Shown here: in pieces, positions 45,684-54,943 of the stretch
Layout: every line of letters starts with the position of its first letter
Position numbering within the stretch: position 1 is the first letter of the stretch
Source: Helicobacter sp. 11S02596-1
GTDB taxonomy: Bacteria; Campylobacterota; Campylobacteria; Campylobacterales; Helicobacteraceae
Length of the DNA: 64,000 nucleotides
Assembly: GCF_002272825.1 (NCBI RefSeq)
Contig: NZ_MLAM01000009.1
Location: 35,864-99,863, forward strand
Direction: 5' to 3'
Notes under the pieces: model-generated
Databases searched by the model: none
What the model was told of the DNA's origin: nothing
What the model saw: the letters and a program-made list of their open reading frames with translations, nothing else
Translations under genes and position numbers: made by a program

Positions 45684-46997
45684 ATGACCACAGAACAAAA
45701 TCCCAATGTCTCAAAAACCCGAACCCATACGCCTGTAGATGGTTATCGTATCGAAGAACTCCGCACCAAGCCGATGGAAAAACTTATCGAAATCGCTAAT
45801 AAACTCGAAATCGAAAACCCGCAAGAATACAAACGCCAAGACTTGATGTTTGAGATCCTCAAAACCCAAGTCAGTCAGGGCGGGTATATTCTCTTTACGG
45901 GGATTTTGGAGACAACAAACGAGGGGTATGGGTTTTTAAGAGGGATTGATGAAGTCTTTAGCGATAGCCAAAATGACACCTATGTGAGCCAATCCCAAAT
46001 CAGGCGCTTTGCACTCCGAAATGGCGATATTGTTACCGGGCAAGTCCGCTCCCCAAAAGACCAAGAACGCTACTACGCCCTACTTAAAATCGAAGCAGTG
46101 AATTATCTTTCTTTAGAAGAGATAAAAAATCGCCCGCTTTTTGACAATCTCACCCCGCTTTTCCCCACCGAACAAATCAAGCTCGAATACGATCCAACCA
46201 AAGTAACGGGCAGAATGCTCGATCTTTTTAGCCCCATCGGCAAAGGACAGCGCGCCCTCATCGTCGCCCCGCCACGCACCGGAAAAACGGAGCTAATGAA
46301 AGAGCTCGCCCACGGCATTACTTACAATCACCCAGAAATCGAACTCATCGTGCTTTTGGTCGATGAGCGTCCCGAAGAAGTTACGGATATGCAACGCAGT
46401 GTCAAAGGGCAGGTCTTTAGCTCCACCTTTGATCTCCCCTCTGCTAATCACATCCGTGTGGCTGAATTGGTCTTGGAGCGTGCCAAACGGCGTATCGAGA
46501 TGGGCAAAGATGTTGTGATTTTGCTTGATTCTATCACCCGACTTGCCAGAGCTTATAACGCCGTAACGCCCTCAAGTGGCAAGGTGCTTAGCGGTGGTGT
46601 GGATGCGAATGCCTTGCACAAACCCAAGCGATTTTTTGGCGCGGCAAGAAATATCGAGCAAGGGGGAAGCCTCACCATCATCGCAACGGCACTGATTGAG
46701 ACAGGCTCACGGATGGATGAGGTTATTTTTGAAGAGTTCAAAGGCACAGGCAACAGCGAAATCGTGCTGGCTCGAAATATCGCCGATAGGCGGATCTACC
46801 CCGCTTTTGACATTCTAAAATCCGGCACAAGAAAAGATGACCTTCTCTTAGGAAAAGACAAGCTTACCAAAGTATGGATGCTCCGCAATGTAATGCAACA
46901 AATGGATGACATCGAAGCTTTGACATTTATCTATTCAAAAATGCAAAAAACAAAAGACAATGATGAATTTCTCAATATGATGAACGAAAAAGAGTGA
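45684..46997 (+). CDS. rho: Transcription termination factor Rho
   Basis: Hexameric RNA helicase that ends transcription. The 437-residue product contains the N-terminal Rho domain, the RNA-binding cold-shock domain (GYGFLRG), Walker [10 protein letters not shown], Walker [17 protein letters not shown], and the Q/R loops with [17 protein letters not shown]. Typical length. Confidence 0.96.
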   Translation: MTTEQNPNVSKTRTHTPVDGYRIEELRTKPMEKLIEIANKLEIENPQEYKRQDLMFEILKTQVSQGGYILFTGILETTNEGYGFLRGIDEVFSDSQNDTYVSQSQIRRFALRNGDIVTGQVRSPKDQERYYALLKIEAVNYLSLEEIKNRPLFDNLTPLFPTEQIKLEYDPTKVTGRMLDLFSPIGKGQRALIVAPPRTGKTELMKELAHGITYNHPEIELIVLLVDERPEEVTDMQRSVKGQVFSSTFDLPSANHIRVAELVLERAKRRIEMGKDVVILLDSITRLARAYNAVTPSSGKVLSGGVDANALHKPKRFFGAARNIEQGGSLTIIATALIETGSRMDEVIFEEFKGTGNSEIVLARNIADRRIYPAFDILKSGTRKDDLLLGKDKLTKVWMLRNVMQQMDDIEALTFIYSKMQKTKDNDEFLNMMNEKE

Positions 46998-47001
46998 TGC
47001 C

Positions 47002-47757
47002 TTGAAAGCAGGTGTTTTTGACAGCGGTGTAGGCGGGCTGACCGTCCTAAAAAGCATTCTAAACGCCCAAATGTTTGATGAAATCATCTATTATGGCGAC
47101 ACAGCTAGAGTCCCCTATGGCGTCAAAGACAAGCAAACCATCATTTCATTTTCTCTTGAGGCACTCGATTTTTTTGCCCCTCACCAAATCGATATCCTCA
47201 TCATCGCCTGCAACACCGCAAGTGCCTATGCTATCGAAGCGATGAGAGAGAAAAGCTCGGTGCCTATCGTGGGGGTCATTGAGCCGGGCATTCAAGCGGT
47301 AAAAAACAAAATACAAGACAAAAATGCCTCGATTCTCATCATCGCTACCAAAGCCACGATTGCCTCAAAAGCCTATGAATGCAAACTCCAAGCCTGTGGG
47401 TATCACCAAATCCAAAGTCTCGCCACCGGGCTTTTTGTCCCCATTGTCGAAGAGGGTATGAAAGATGGTGAGATTTTAGACGCCACAATGTGGCATTATT
47501 TTTCATCGATAGCCACCCCCCCGCAAGCGATCATTTTGGGTTGCACGCACTTCCCGCTAATCGCCCCAGCTATTGATGGTTTTTTCAAACACCAAAGCCA
47601 GTTGATCCATTCAGGCGATGCGATCGTTGATTATCTCCAAAAAAATCACAAAATCCATCAAAATCCATCAAAAAAACAAGCAAAACTTCATTTTTATGCT
47701 TCAAGCAATGTTTCTTCGCTCGAAAAAACCGCTCAAGAATGGCTTTTTTCTAAATAA
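47002..47757 (+). CDS. murI: Glutamate racemase
   Basis: MurI supplies D-glutamate for peptidoglycan. The 251-residue product shows FDSGVGGLTVL, catalytic Cys in ACNTASA and GCTHFPL, all conserved. It starts with TTG four bases after the rho stop, with an AAAGAG ribosome site inside the rho end. Confidence 0.94.
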   Translation: MKAGVFDSGVGGLTVLKSILNAQMFDEIIYYGDTARVPYGVKDKQTIISFSLEALDFFAPHQIDILIIACNTASAYAIEAMREKSSVPIVGVIEPGIQAVKNKIQDKNASILIIATKATIASKAYECKLQACGYHQIQSLATGLFVPIVEEGMKDGEILDATMWHYFSSIATPPQAIILGCTHFPLIAPAIDGFFKHQSQLIHSGDAIVDYLQKNHKIHQNPSKKQAKLHFYASSNVSSLEKTAQEWLFSK

Positions 47758-47902
47758 ATCCAATATTTATTACTATAAAACATTGATTAATTGTAGTTTT
47801 GATTTCAATTCATCCAATATATTTGGCTCATATTTCAATTTTGTATATTAATTATTAATCTTTTTTGATAAAATTAAACAATATATTTATAAGGATTAAC
47901 GA

Positions 47903-48205
47903 ATGGTTAAAACTGCCCTGATTAGCGGTATATTTCTTGTTGTCATTTTCTTGTTATTACCAAACAACGAAGACCTCAATAGCCTCGGGGTAAAAATCAT
48001 CGGTTTGTATTTTCTCACCGGTCTGTTATATCTCCCTTTTACCATCATATGGATATTCTTTAGCAGTAATAACAAAACACCGATTGAAACTATCGATGAT
48101 TTTATCTATCAAAAATGGCTCAAAAAACTTTTTGAATACTCAAAAAGCAAACTGCACACAAGGTGCAAAAATACAAAAAAATCTAGCAGTAAAAATATCT
48201 CTTAA
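47903..48205 (+). CDS. Small membrane protein, hypothetical
   Basis: A 100-residue protein with two membrane helices (about 4-20 and 29-55) and a basic tail rich in Lys and Ser. AAGGA precedes the ATG by seven bases. Codon use is AT-rich like the flanking gap. No family recognised; it may be species-restricted. Confidence 0.6.
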   Translation: MVKTALISGIFLVVIFLLLPNNEDLNSLGVKIIGLYFLTGLLYLPFTIIWIFFSSNNKTPIETIDDFIYQKWLKKLFEYSKSKLHTRCKNTKKSSSKNIS

Positions 48206-48372
48206 AATATTGCTTTAATTTGCCCCCATCTCTTTGATTATTTTTTGCTCCAAGCTCCTTTTAATTATTTGCGAAACAAACACACAGGCATAAAACAAAA
48301 TCCATCAAATTGGCATATCTAAGTTTTAGAAAAACCCAAACCCACCGACCAAATTACATCATATTTTATTAA

Positions 48373-48399
48373 TATAATTGTAAGAATTATTCCTATAAA
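48373..48399 (+). promoter_or_regulatory. Fur-box-like palindrome and -10 box of the siderophore receptor
   Basis: ATAATT-GTAAG-AATTAT (48374-48390) is a perfect 6-5-6 inverted repeat and matches 13 of 19 bases of the classical Fur consensus. It stands immediately upstream of TATAAA (48394-48399), where bound Fur would block RNA polymerase. Confidence 0.55.
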
Positions 48400-48427
48400 A
48401 TCCCGTATTTTTCTACAAGGATTCTTA

Positions 48428-50538
48428 ATGGATAAGCTCATAAAATCAAAAGTTTTTTTATCATTAGTATTGGCTATATTCGCAAATGCAGAAGTCAAAG
48501 AATACACCCTCAACAAATCCGTCGTCTCTGCAAGTGGCTTTGCCCAAGATCTCAAAGACGCCCCCGCTTCCATCTCGGTAGTTACGCAAGAACAGCTAAA
48601 AAACAGACCGATAAAAGACATCGGGGAAGCCGTATCTTTGATCCCGGGTATTAGCATTGATACCAATCAAGGGCAAAATGGCGCTTACCCCATCTCGATT
48701 CGTGGGATGCCTGCAGGATACACGTTGATTTTGATCGATGGCAAGAGGCAAGATGTCTCCGGCGGGGCATTCCCCAATGGCTATAGCGACTGGACGTTTT
48801 CAGGATTTTTGCCCCCTATTGCGATGATCGAACGCATAGAAGTCATCCGCGGTCCGATGAGCACGCTTTATGGGAGCGATGCCATCGGTGGGGTCATCAA
48901 TATCATCACCAAAAAAAATCTCAAAGAATGGGGCACGAGCATATCGCTAGAAACCACTTTTGAAGAACAAAAACAATTTGGCAATATTTATTCAGGCAAT
49001 TTCTATACTTCAGGACCTATCGATAAAGCCAAAAAATGGAGCTTGTCCTTGCGTGGGAGAGAATGGTATCGGGCATTTGTGCCTGCTTATAACTTCAAAC
49101 TCGCCGAAGACCCCACACAATACATCGCCGGCAAGGTCTCTGTCGAGACAAACAATTACAATCTCGGGGGCAGGCTAGCATTCGCCCCTGATGAAAAAAA
49201 CTACTTATACCTCGATGTTATTTATGCTGACCAATGGCTCAATAATACCAATCCCGCCATCACGAGCCTCTCGGCAAACAAAACCATCCACGCCAGAAGA
49301 AACAATCTCATCTTCGCCCACCTAGGGAGCTACACATTTGGCAAAACCGACACCTCTATTCAATATAATGCCACCCAAATGACAGGCAGACCCATCGATC
49401 TTAAAAAAGACACGACCGATAGAGGGCTTCGCGGGGATGATGTTATTATTGATTCCAAGCTCGTAATGGGGGGGGGGCAGGCAAAATCACACTCGGGGGA
49501 CGCTATTGGTTTAGCAGTATGACAGACAAAGCAGGCGTTGCAACGTTCCTCTACCAACACAACGCTGCGTTATTTGCCGAAAGCGAATTGGTTATTTTAG
49601 ATAATTTATTCTTGACCTTAGGGTTTAGAGAAAATTACAATTCCGCATTTGGCTTCAATACCTCCCCGAGGGCTTATTTGGTTTATAACGCACACGATTA
49701 CATCACGCTAAAAGGCGGGGTTTCGACTGGCTACAAAACCCCTGACATCAATACAACATCAAAAGGGCTTTATAACTATGGCAAAAACGGCAGATTCATC
49801 TATGGCAATCCAAAACTCAAACCCGAAAGTTCGATAAATTTTGAAGCCTCACTTTTGAGCGAGACAGATTGGACTGATGTGGGTATCACGGGATTTTATA
49901 ATCTTTTTGAAGACAAAATCACATCTTCAGGTCCCATAGCCCAAGGCGAGCCTTTGCCCAATGGCGTATGCGAAAATCCCTATGATACTTCAAAAAAAAG
50001 TGGTGGCTGTGAATACAATATCAATGCCGACAAAGCCAAAACCACTGGAGCGGAAGTGTTTGTTTCGATCAAACCTATCAACATCGGATATGGCGATATT
50101 GGCTTAAATCTCAACTATACTTTCACCCGCTCGCTCATCACGTCTGGAGAAAGCAAAGGTTTGCCATTAGCCGATATTCCTGAACATAATTTCAACGGCT
50201 CTTTGAATTATTCCCTCACCAAAGTCGGGCTTTATCTACGGGGCGAATACAAAGCAAACCAGCTCAATATGCCCGGCAGGATTACCACATCCAAACAGCT
50301 ACAAGAAGCGCAAGAGAAAAATCCCAAATACTACAAACCTTATTTTTTGCTCCACCTCGGCGGGAACTACAACATCACGCCGAGCATAACGCTACATTTT
50401 GGTATCTATAATCTACTCAATCATAATTTTATCGATTATTATGCGGTCCAAGATGGTAAAAAAATCTCTTACAACAATAACTATGCCTATATCCACGAGG
50501 GCAGGCGGTATTTTCTCAGCTTGAATATGGATTTTTGA
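48428..50538 (+). CDS. TonB-dependent siderophore receptor, frame-shifted at a G10 tract (phase OFF)
   Basis: The first frame (48428-49522) encodes a signal peptide, the plug domain (VVSASGFAQDLKDAPASISV, IRGPMSTLYGSDAIGGVINI) and the first barrel strands. The second frame (49519-50538) encodes the rest of the barrel to the terminal LNMDF. The break lies in a run of ten G at 49468-49477. With 11 (or 8) G the frames join as MGGGAGKITLGGRYWFSS, giving about 703 residues, the normal size for CfrA/FepA-type ferric-enterobactin receptors. Adjacent esterase and Fur-like box support iron-siderophore uptake. In the state sequenced only a truncated 364-residue product would be made. Confidence 0.88.
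49468..49477 (+). repeat. Phase-variable poly-G tract (G10)
   Basis: Ten consecutive G inside the receptor gene, at the exact point where the frame shifts. Homopolymeric G runs of 8-13 are the usual slipped-strand contingency loci of Helicobacter and Campylobacter. Confidence 0.85.
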
Positions 50539-50539
50539 G

Positions 50540-51484
50540 ATGAAAATCATTGCTTTAGCGGTGTTTTTGGGCTTGGGCGTGGGGTTAAAATTGAGCGCAC
50601 TACCCAACCAAAATATCCCCAAAATCCAAAAAAAGGTTTATCAATACTTTACTATAAAGGATTTTATCCTCAAAAGCGCCCAAGGCAAAGATTATAAGAT
50701 TTTCCTCGCCATCCCTTTGAAAAATCACGGCAAATACAGGGTTTTGTATATGCTTGATGGCAATAAACAATTCCCAATGATTCTCAATGCCTATGAACCT
50801 ATCACAAATCCCCCACTCATCGTAGCGATCGGCTATCCCGGTGAGCTTGGCTATGATATTGTAAGGCGCACGTTTGACTACACCCCCAAAGTCGATGGCA
50901 CAAAGATAGCTCATAGCGAGAAGTTTGCAAAAGGCGGGGGTGCGGAATTTTTTTATGATTTTATCACCCATACGCTCAAGCCCTTTATCGCCAAACATTA
51001 CGCAATCGATAGCGAAAATCAAACGCTTTTTGGGCATTCTTTTGGTGGGCTTTTTGCCCTCTATGTGATGTTTTATCACCCCGAAGCATTTAGCGATTAT
51101 ATCGCTGCTTCGCCATCTTTGTGGTGGGGTGATGGGAGCTTTATTCCCCAAGACGATGATAGAAAAATCAAGGCAAAAACCCCATCGCAAACACCGCTTG
51201 AAAAACACCCGCCAAAATCGATTACCATCACGATTGGCGAATATGAAAACAAACCCTCATCTTCGCCATTTACCGCAGAAAGCCTGGCAAAAAAGCTCTC
51301 AAAGGGCGGGTGGGGCGTGCAAGAAAGACAAATAACACAAAGCGTGCGAGAAACACAAGAAACGCAAAAAACAAATGTCTGTTTTGTAAAATTCCCCGGT
51401 CAAACGCACGGCAGTTCAATCATCTATGCTTTGCGTATTGCGCTAAAATCATTTGGTAGCACAAAATGCGAAAATAGGTTTTGA
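50540..51484 (+). CDS. Periplasmic siderophore esterase (Cee/IroE-like)
   Basis: A 314-residue alpha/beta hydrolase of the esterase D family with a signal peptide (about 1-20). Catalytic Ser in GHSFGG (near 156) and His in PGQTHGSS near the C terminus are present. Enterobactin-cleaving periplasmic esterases such as Cee of Campylobacter have this form and pair with CfrA-type receptors. Here the gene follows the receptor with a one-base gap, so its expression probably drops with polarity when the receptor is OFF. Confidence 0.82.
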   Translation: MKIIALAVFLGLGVGLKLSALPNQNIPKIQKKVYQYFTIKDFILKSAQGKDYKIFLAIPLKNHGKYRVLYMLDGNKQFPMILNAYEPITNPPLIVAIGYPGELGYDIVRRTFDYTPKVDGTKIAHSEKFAKGGGAEFFYDFITHTLKPFIAKHYAIDSENQTLFGHSFGGLFALYVMFYHPEAFSDYIAASPSLWWGDGSFIPQDDDRKIKAKTPSQTPLEKHPPKSITITIGEYENKPSSSPFTAESLAKKLSKGGWGVQERQITQSVRETQETQKTNVCFVKFPGQTHGSSIIYALRIALKSFGSTKCENRF

Positions 51485-51720
51485 AATGGTTTTTAGAGGA
51501 TTTAACAGCGAGGCGATAACAAGCAAGATATAACCACTTATGACAAAGGCAAGGCAGTTTCAGACTTGAAACCTTAAAAACCTTATCTCCAATACACAAA
51601 GCTTTGCTTTGGGTCCGAGATGGTTACTTTAGAAACGAAAACAGGCTCTGCCTGTTGGAGCGGTCTTCAGATTCAGTTTGCAAAAACAAACCTGAAGACC
51701 ATTCGTTGGGAGTGAGTTTT
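51485..51720 (+). repeat. Structured repeat copy R4, with inverted end
   Basis: Core hairpins ATCTC...GAGAT with CAAAGC-TTT-GCTTTG, then AACAGGC-TCT-GCCTGTT, separated by ACTTTAGAAACG and GGTCTTCA. The last hairpin is altered: GGTCTTCAG (51662-51670) pairs with CTGAAGACC (51692-51700), so the conserved linker itself is present in both orientations, as if two copies met head to head. Confidence 0.72.
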
Positions 51721-51738
51721 TCAACCTATTAAAACCTT

Positions 51739-51825
51739 ATGAACCTTGATAAATATTTTATGGAATAAGATAACCCGCCTGATATTATTGAAGAAGAAGT
51801 TTCAAACCAAAAAGCGCTTGGATGA
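51739..51825 (+). pseudogene. Degenerate short frame before the toxin gene
   Basis: An ATG frame of 29 codons with an in-frame TAA at codon 10 and then DNPPDIIEEEVSNQKALG. The acidic Pro-containing text does not look random and could be a remnant of a toxin-antitoxin or similar small gene. Evidence is weak. Confidence 0.2.
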
Positions 51826-51849
51826 TTTTGCATTGGGATTGGGGCGAGA

Positions 51850-52122
51850 TTAAAAACATTCGCTATGCGAGCCGACACGCACACAAGTTAGCACCAAGAC
51901 ATCATTATCTTTTTTATAGATTAATAATAAATTAGGCAAGATATGGCATTCTCTAAAGCCCTCATAATTACCAATCAAAGCGTGGTCTCTATATTTTGGC
52001 TCTAGGACTTCACCATTGGCTAATTTTTCAATGATTGAATCTGTGATACCTCCATCGCCACGCTTGAGAATCTTTTTGTAATCTTTTTTAAATTTGCTCG
52101 AAAATTCTATTCGATATTTCAC
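51850..52122 (-). CDS. YafQ/RelE-family toxin
   Basis: A 90-residue mRNA interferase-like toxin. It has the YafQ pattern: EFSSKFKKDYKKILKRG at the N terminus, KYRDHALIGNYEGFRECHI in the middle and LLLIYKKDNDVLVLTCVRVGSHSECF in pieces at the end, with His and Asp residues used for ribosome-dependent mRNA cleavage. It is coupled to the upstream antitoxin by a four-base overlap. H. pylori HP0894 is a known relative. Confidence 0.88.
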   Translation of the reverse strand: MKYRIEFSSKFKKDYKKILKRGDGGITDSIIEKLANGEVLEPKYRDHALIGNYEGFRECHILPNLLLIYKKDNDVLVLTCVRVGSHSECF

Positions 52123-52349
52123 GCCAAAAGTGCCTTTTTTGCTTCTGCCCAGTTTTCAAATGGTTTTCTTTTGCCTGCCTTTATTTCTTGCAATATGTCT
52201 TCTGATTCCCTCATAGCCTCCAATGTTTCTTGGTTGGGTATTTCACGAGATTGATTTTCTTTAATGTCTGCTTGGGCACTTTTGGCTAAATCTCTAAATG
52301 CAGGGACAAATTCATCTTTGACATTCTCAATAATCAAAGTCATCTTCAC
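52119..52349 (-). CDS. Antitoxin of the YafQ-type module
   Basis: A 76-residue protein with a beta-strand start (MTLIIENVKDEFVPAFRDLAK, a ribbon-helix-helix pattern in pieces) and an acidic C-terminal part (EAMRESEDILQEI) suited to wrap the toxin. It precedes the toxin with ATGA-type overlap. Antitoxin is called from position and size more than from motif. Confidence 0.8.
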   Translation of the reverse strand: MKMTLIIENVKDEFVPAFRDLAKSAQADIKENQSREIPNQETLEAMRESEDILQEIKAGKRKPFENWAEAKKALLA

Positions 52350-52419
52350 TCCTTTGCTTTTGCTTGATTATAACACATTTAAAACCGCCCTTTTTTATGG
52401 TTGGTTTTATCACAAAATA

Positions 52420-52628
52420 CCACTTAAAAACCTATAAAACTTATCTCGAATATTCAAGGCAAACTTAAATATGAGAGGAGAGCCATTAAAAAAAGATAAC
52501 TGCTTGGCTTAACTAGCTTCGCGTGAGCAATTGCCATATGCACCGCTAGTTGGACGGCAGGACGGGCATAGGGAATGTGGCAGTTGCATAGTGGTCTTCA
52601 GATTCACGCGGTGAATCGTTTAAACAAT
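52420..52628 (+). repeat. Structured repeat copy R5, degenerate
   Basis: Begins with the ATCTCGAATATTCAAG arm of the first hairpin, whose other arm (ACTTAAATATGAGA) is damaged. Ends with GTGGTCTTCAGATTCAC-GCG-GTGAATCG, an intact last hairpin with a stem that differs from other copies but still pairs. Confidence 0.65.
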
Positions 52629-52990
52629 AATGATTTTTTCCATAGCCGTGTGACCAGTGATTGTTTCTTATATTCGCTAGAAAGGGGTGCTGGGTATTCC
52701 CGCCCGCCCTATCTGACTTGCGAAGCGCTATTGGGTGGGCGGGTAAAAGCTCACCCCTTTAAAACCCCTGCTCCCCCTGCACGCCCCCTTAGTAATTTCA
52801 GATGAAAAAGCGTAGATTGCTTTTTTGTTAGCAATTCCACACAACAAACCTTAGAAAACGGGTTGATGACCAGCGGTAGCTGGGAATAACCCTGTGCTTT
52901 AGGAACGAAACTGACCCACCCACCCATAGGCTTCGCTCTCGTGAGTGGTCTTCAGATTCAGTTTGCAAAAACTGAATCGAGTAAAACATA
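52629..52990 (+). repeat. Structured repeat copy R6, long form
   Basis: A long hairpin AAAGGGGTG (52681-52689) / CACCCCTTT (52752-52760) encloses CCCGCCCGCCC (52699-52709) / GGGTGGGCGGG (52733-52743). Then follow the core GGGTTGATGACCAGCGGTAG...AATAACCC, CTTTAGGAACGAAAC, and GGTCTTCAGATTCAGTTTG/AAAACTGAATCGAGT. It is homologous over about 300 bases to R10 on the other strand. Confidence 0.75.
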
Positions 52991-53145
52991 ATGAAAACCT
53001 TAGAAACTTATCTCCAATACACAAAGTAACGCTTTGGGTCCGAGATGATTACTTTAGGAATGGAAGCAGGCTCTGCCTGCTGGAATGGTCTTCAGATTCA
53101 TTTTTTTCGTTGAAAAAAACTGAATCGAGTCCGCATAATGAAAAC
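52991..53145 (+). repeat. Structured repeat copy R7
   Basis: ATGAAAACCTTAGAAACTT start, first hairpin ATCTCCAATACACAAAG/CTTTGGGTCCGAGAT, linker ACTTTAGGAATGG, second hairpin AGCAGGC-TCT-GCCTGCT, linker GGTCTTCAGATTCA and a last hairpin built on a T7 / A6 stem. Directly adjoins the flgG-like stop. Confidence 0.75.
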
Positions 53146-53167
53146 CGAGTAAAACATAATAAAACCA

Positions 53168-54001
53168 TCAAGCCCGCACAGCAAGCTTGCTAATAGCTTC
53201 GTTGTTGAGTTCATCCATATGCGTTTTGAGGACTTTAGAATACATATCTACCAAACGATTAGTCTCAATCAGCTGGGTCATCTCTGTAACCGCATTGACA
53301 TTGCTTTTTTCTACAAAATACTGCATTAGGCTGTTTGGCGTGATGAGATTTTCCCTTTGGTCGATTTTGTCTTGCGGGTATTCATAGAGATTTTTGCCGA
53401 CTTTTTTGAGGTATTTGGGATTAGCAAAGCTCACAACCGCAATCGCCCCACCAGCTAAGGGTTGCCCGATGGCTTCATTAGCGGTGTCTCTAAAATAAAG
53501 ATTACCATTTTTGTCTGCTTCTATCTCCATACCTTGTGCGAGCATAATCCCGCCTTCATTATCCAAGCCCACACGGCTAAGGACGTGATAACCTTCTTTG
53601 GTGCTAAGCATCCCATCACTCCCTATCGTGAAGCTCCCATCACGGGTGTATCGCACGCCATCAGGGGTTTGGATAGCAAAAAAAGCATTGGGGTTTTGGA
53701 GGGCAAAATCCAAGGGATTTTCTGTCTGGCTCATCGCCCCTATGCTCCTATCGGTGTATTCTTCAGAGATGATAGGTACGCGATCAAGATTGCGGTTGAT
53801 GTATTTGGCAGCATCTCGTGTGTGATTTCTTATCGGCAAGGTTTCTTGGTGGGTTTGATACAGCCTCAAAAAATCCCCGATGACAACATCATCACGCTTG
53901 AAAGAATTGGTATTGAGATTGGCAAGATTGTTTGAGATGATATCGAGCCGATTAAACTGGGTAACCATCCCGCCAGTAGCGGCGTAATAACCATTTTGCA
54001 T
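53168..54001 (-). CDS. FlgG/FlgF-family flagellar rod protein
   Basis: A 277-residue rod/hook protein. N terminus MQNGYYAATGGMVTQFNRLD with ISNNLANLNTNSFKRDD is the flagellar basal-body rod signature; the middle FFAIQTPDGVRYTRDGSFT and the C-terminal NVNAVTEMTQLIETNR are the hook-protein motifs. It matches the second FlgG-like (FlgF-type) rod gene of H. pylori in size. A possible sigma54 element (GG at 54054-54053, GC at 54042-54041 on the minus strand) lies upstream but its -24 half is poor. Confidence 0.9.
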   Translation of the reverse strand: MQNGYYAATGGMVTQFNRLDIISNNLANLNTNSFKRDDVVIGDFLRLYQTHQETLPIRNHTRDAAKYINRNLDRVPIISEEYTDRSIGAMSQTENPLDFALQNPNAFFAIQTPDGVRYTRDGSFTIGSDGMLSTKEGYHVLSRVGLDNEGGIMLAQGMEIEADKNGNLYFRDTANEAIGQPLAGGAIAVVSFANPKYLKKVGKNLYEYPQDKIDQRENLITPNSLMQYFVEKSNVNAVTEMTQLIETNRLVDMYSKVLKTHMDELNNEAISKLAVRA

Positions 54002-54146
54002 AGAAGCCTCTTTATTGGGTTTGTTTTTAAGCTATTTAAAGCAAATTTTATTCCTGATAAGTTATTGGGCGATGAGGCGGGATAAAGTTTGTTTATCGTG
54101 TAAAAATATTTGTTAATATCACCCAAACCAGCATAAAAGGACTCCA

Positions 54147-54800
54147 ATGCAAAAAAATGAAATTTTAGATCTATTGTATCGCCGTTATTCTTGTAGAAAA
54201 TTTGACCCTACCAAAAAAATCCCCGAGCAAGATTTTGAGCCCATTATCCAAGCCGGGAGGTTTGCGCCAAGCTCTTTGGGGCTAGAGCCGTGGAAATTTA
54301 TCATTATCACATCCCAACCCCTCAAAGAAGAAATAGCAAAAGATTCTTCAGGCGGGAAGCACCAAATACAGGATTGTTCGCATTTGCTTATCGTGTGCCA
54401 TTTGACTTCTGAGGTTTTGCGCGCTGATTCAAATTATTTAGCCTCTCTTTATGAAGACAAAGAGACACATCGGGCTTACAACAAGGCTGATTTGGCTCTC
54501 GCACTAGAATCCATCCGCAACCATCGCTTAAAAGGTGATGACAAACTCATCAACGCCTATGCGAGAGAACAATGCTTTATCGCCATCGGGCAGATGACCC
54601 AAACGGCTGCACTGCTTGATATTGATTCGTGCATTATTGGGGGATTTTATGCAACAGGGGTGAAAATGATTTTAAACAAACTGATGAGTATCGATGGGCT
54701 TGAGCCAGCGTGTTTGATAGCATTTGGCTATGGCATAGAGCACAAAATCCCACCCAAATACCGAAAATCCAGCGAAAATGCCCTGCATTGGTTTGAATGA
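54147..54800 (+). CDS. NAD(P)H nitroreductase, RdxA/FrxA family
   Basis: A 217-residue FMN enzyme. RRYSCRKFDPTKKI at the N terminus and EQCFIAIGQMTQ...DSCIIGGF, ACLIAFG near the C terminus are closest to RdxA of H. pylori, while APSSLGLEPWKF recalls FrxA. Such enzymes reduce nitro compounds, and their loss gives metronidazole resistance in H. pylori. AAAGGA precedes the start. Stands alone, divergent from the flagellar gene. Confidence 0.87.
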   Translation: MQKNEILDLLYRRYSCRKFDPTKKIPEQDFEPIIQAGRFAPSSLGLEPWKFIIITSQPLKEEIAKDSSGGKHQIQDCSHLLIVCHLTSEVLRADSNYLASLYEDKETHRAYNKADLALALESIRNHRLKGDDKLINAYAREQCFIAIGQMTQTAALLDIDSCIIGGFYATGVKMILNKLMSIDGLEPACLIAFGYGIEHKIPPKYRKSSENALHWFE

Positions 54801-54943
54801 GTGTTGCAAAAACCAGCAACAAATGCTTTTTTGGTGTCGATTATGAACGTGGTCGGCGTGTGCTGGTAGGGTGGATTTCGGCTTTACTTAAGATATTTTT
54901 AGCCTTTTTAGATTAAAATGCAGAAAATATTTTAGGGAAGTGT

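Noticed and set aside
49460..49530. Selenocysteine or programmed recoding as explanation of the broken receptor
   Set aside because: The frames differ by one base at a G10 run and no in-frame UGA is involved; slipped-strand phase variation explains it fully.
50600..51208. 202-codon frame opposite the siderophore esterase
   Set aside because: Antisense shadow; the plus strand has a signal peptide and catalytic motifs.
51850..52349. Possible restriction or anti-phage system in the accessory part
   Set aside because: Apart from the toxin-antitoxin pair no nuclease, methylase or defence gene was found between 47.9 and 64 kb.
52575..52805. 76-codon frame in repeats R5/R6
   Set aside because: The homologous R10 sequence has a different frame structure, so it is not coding.
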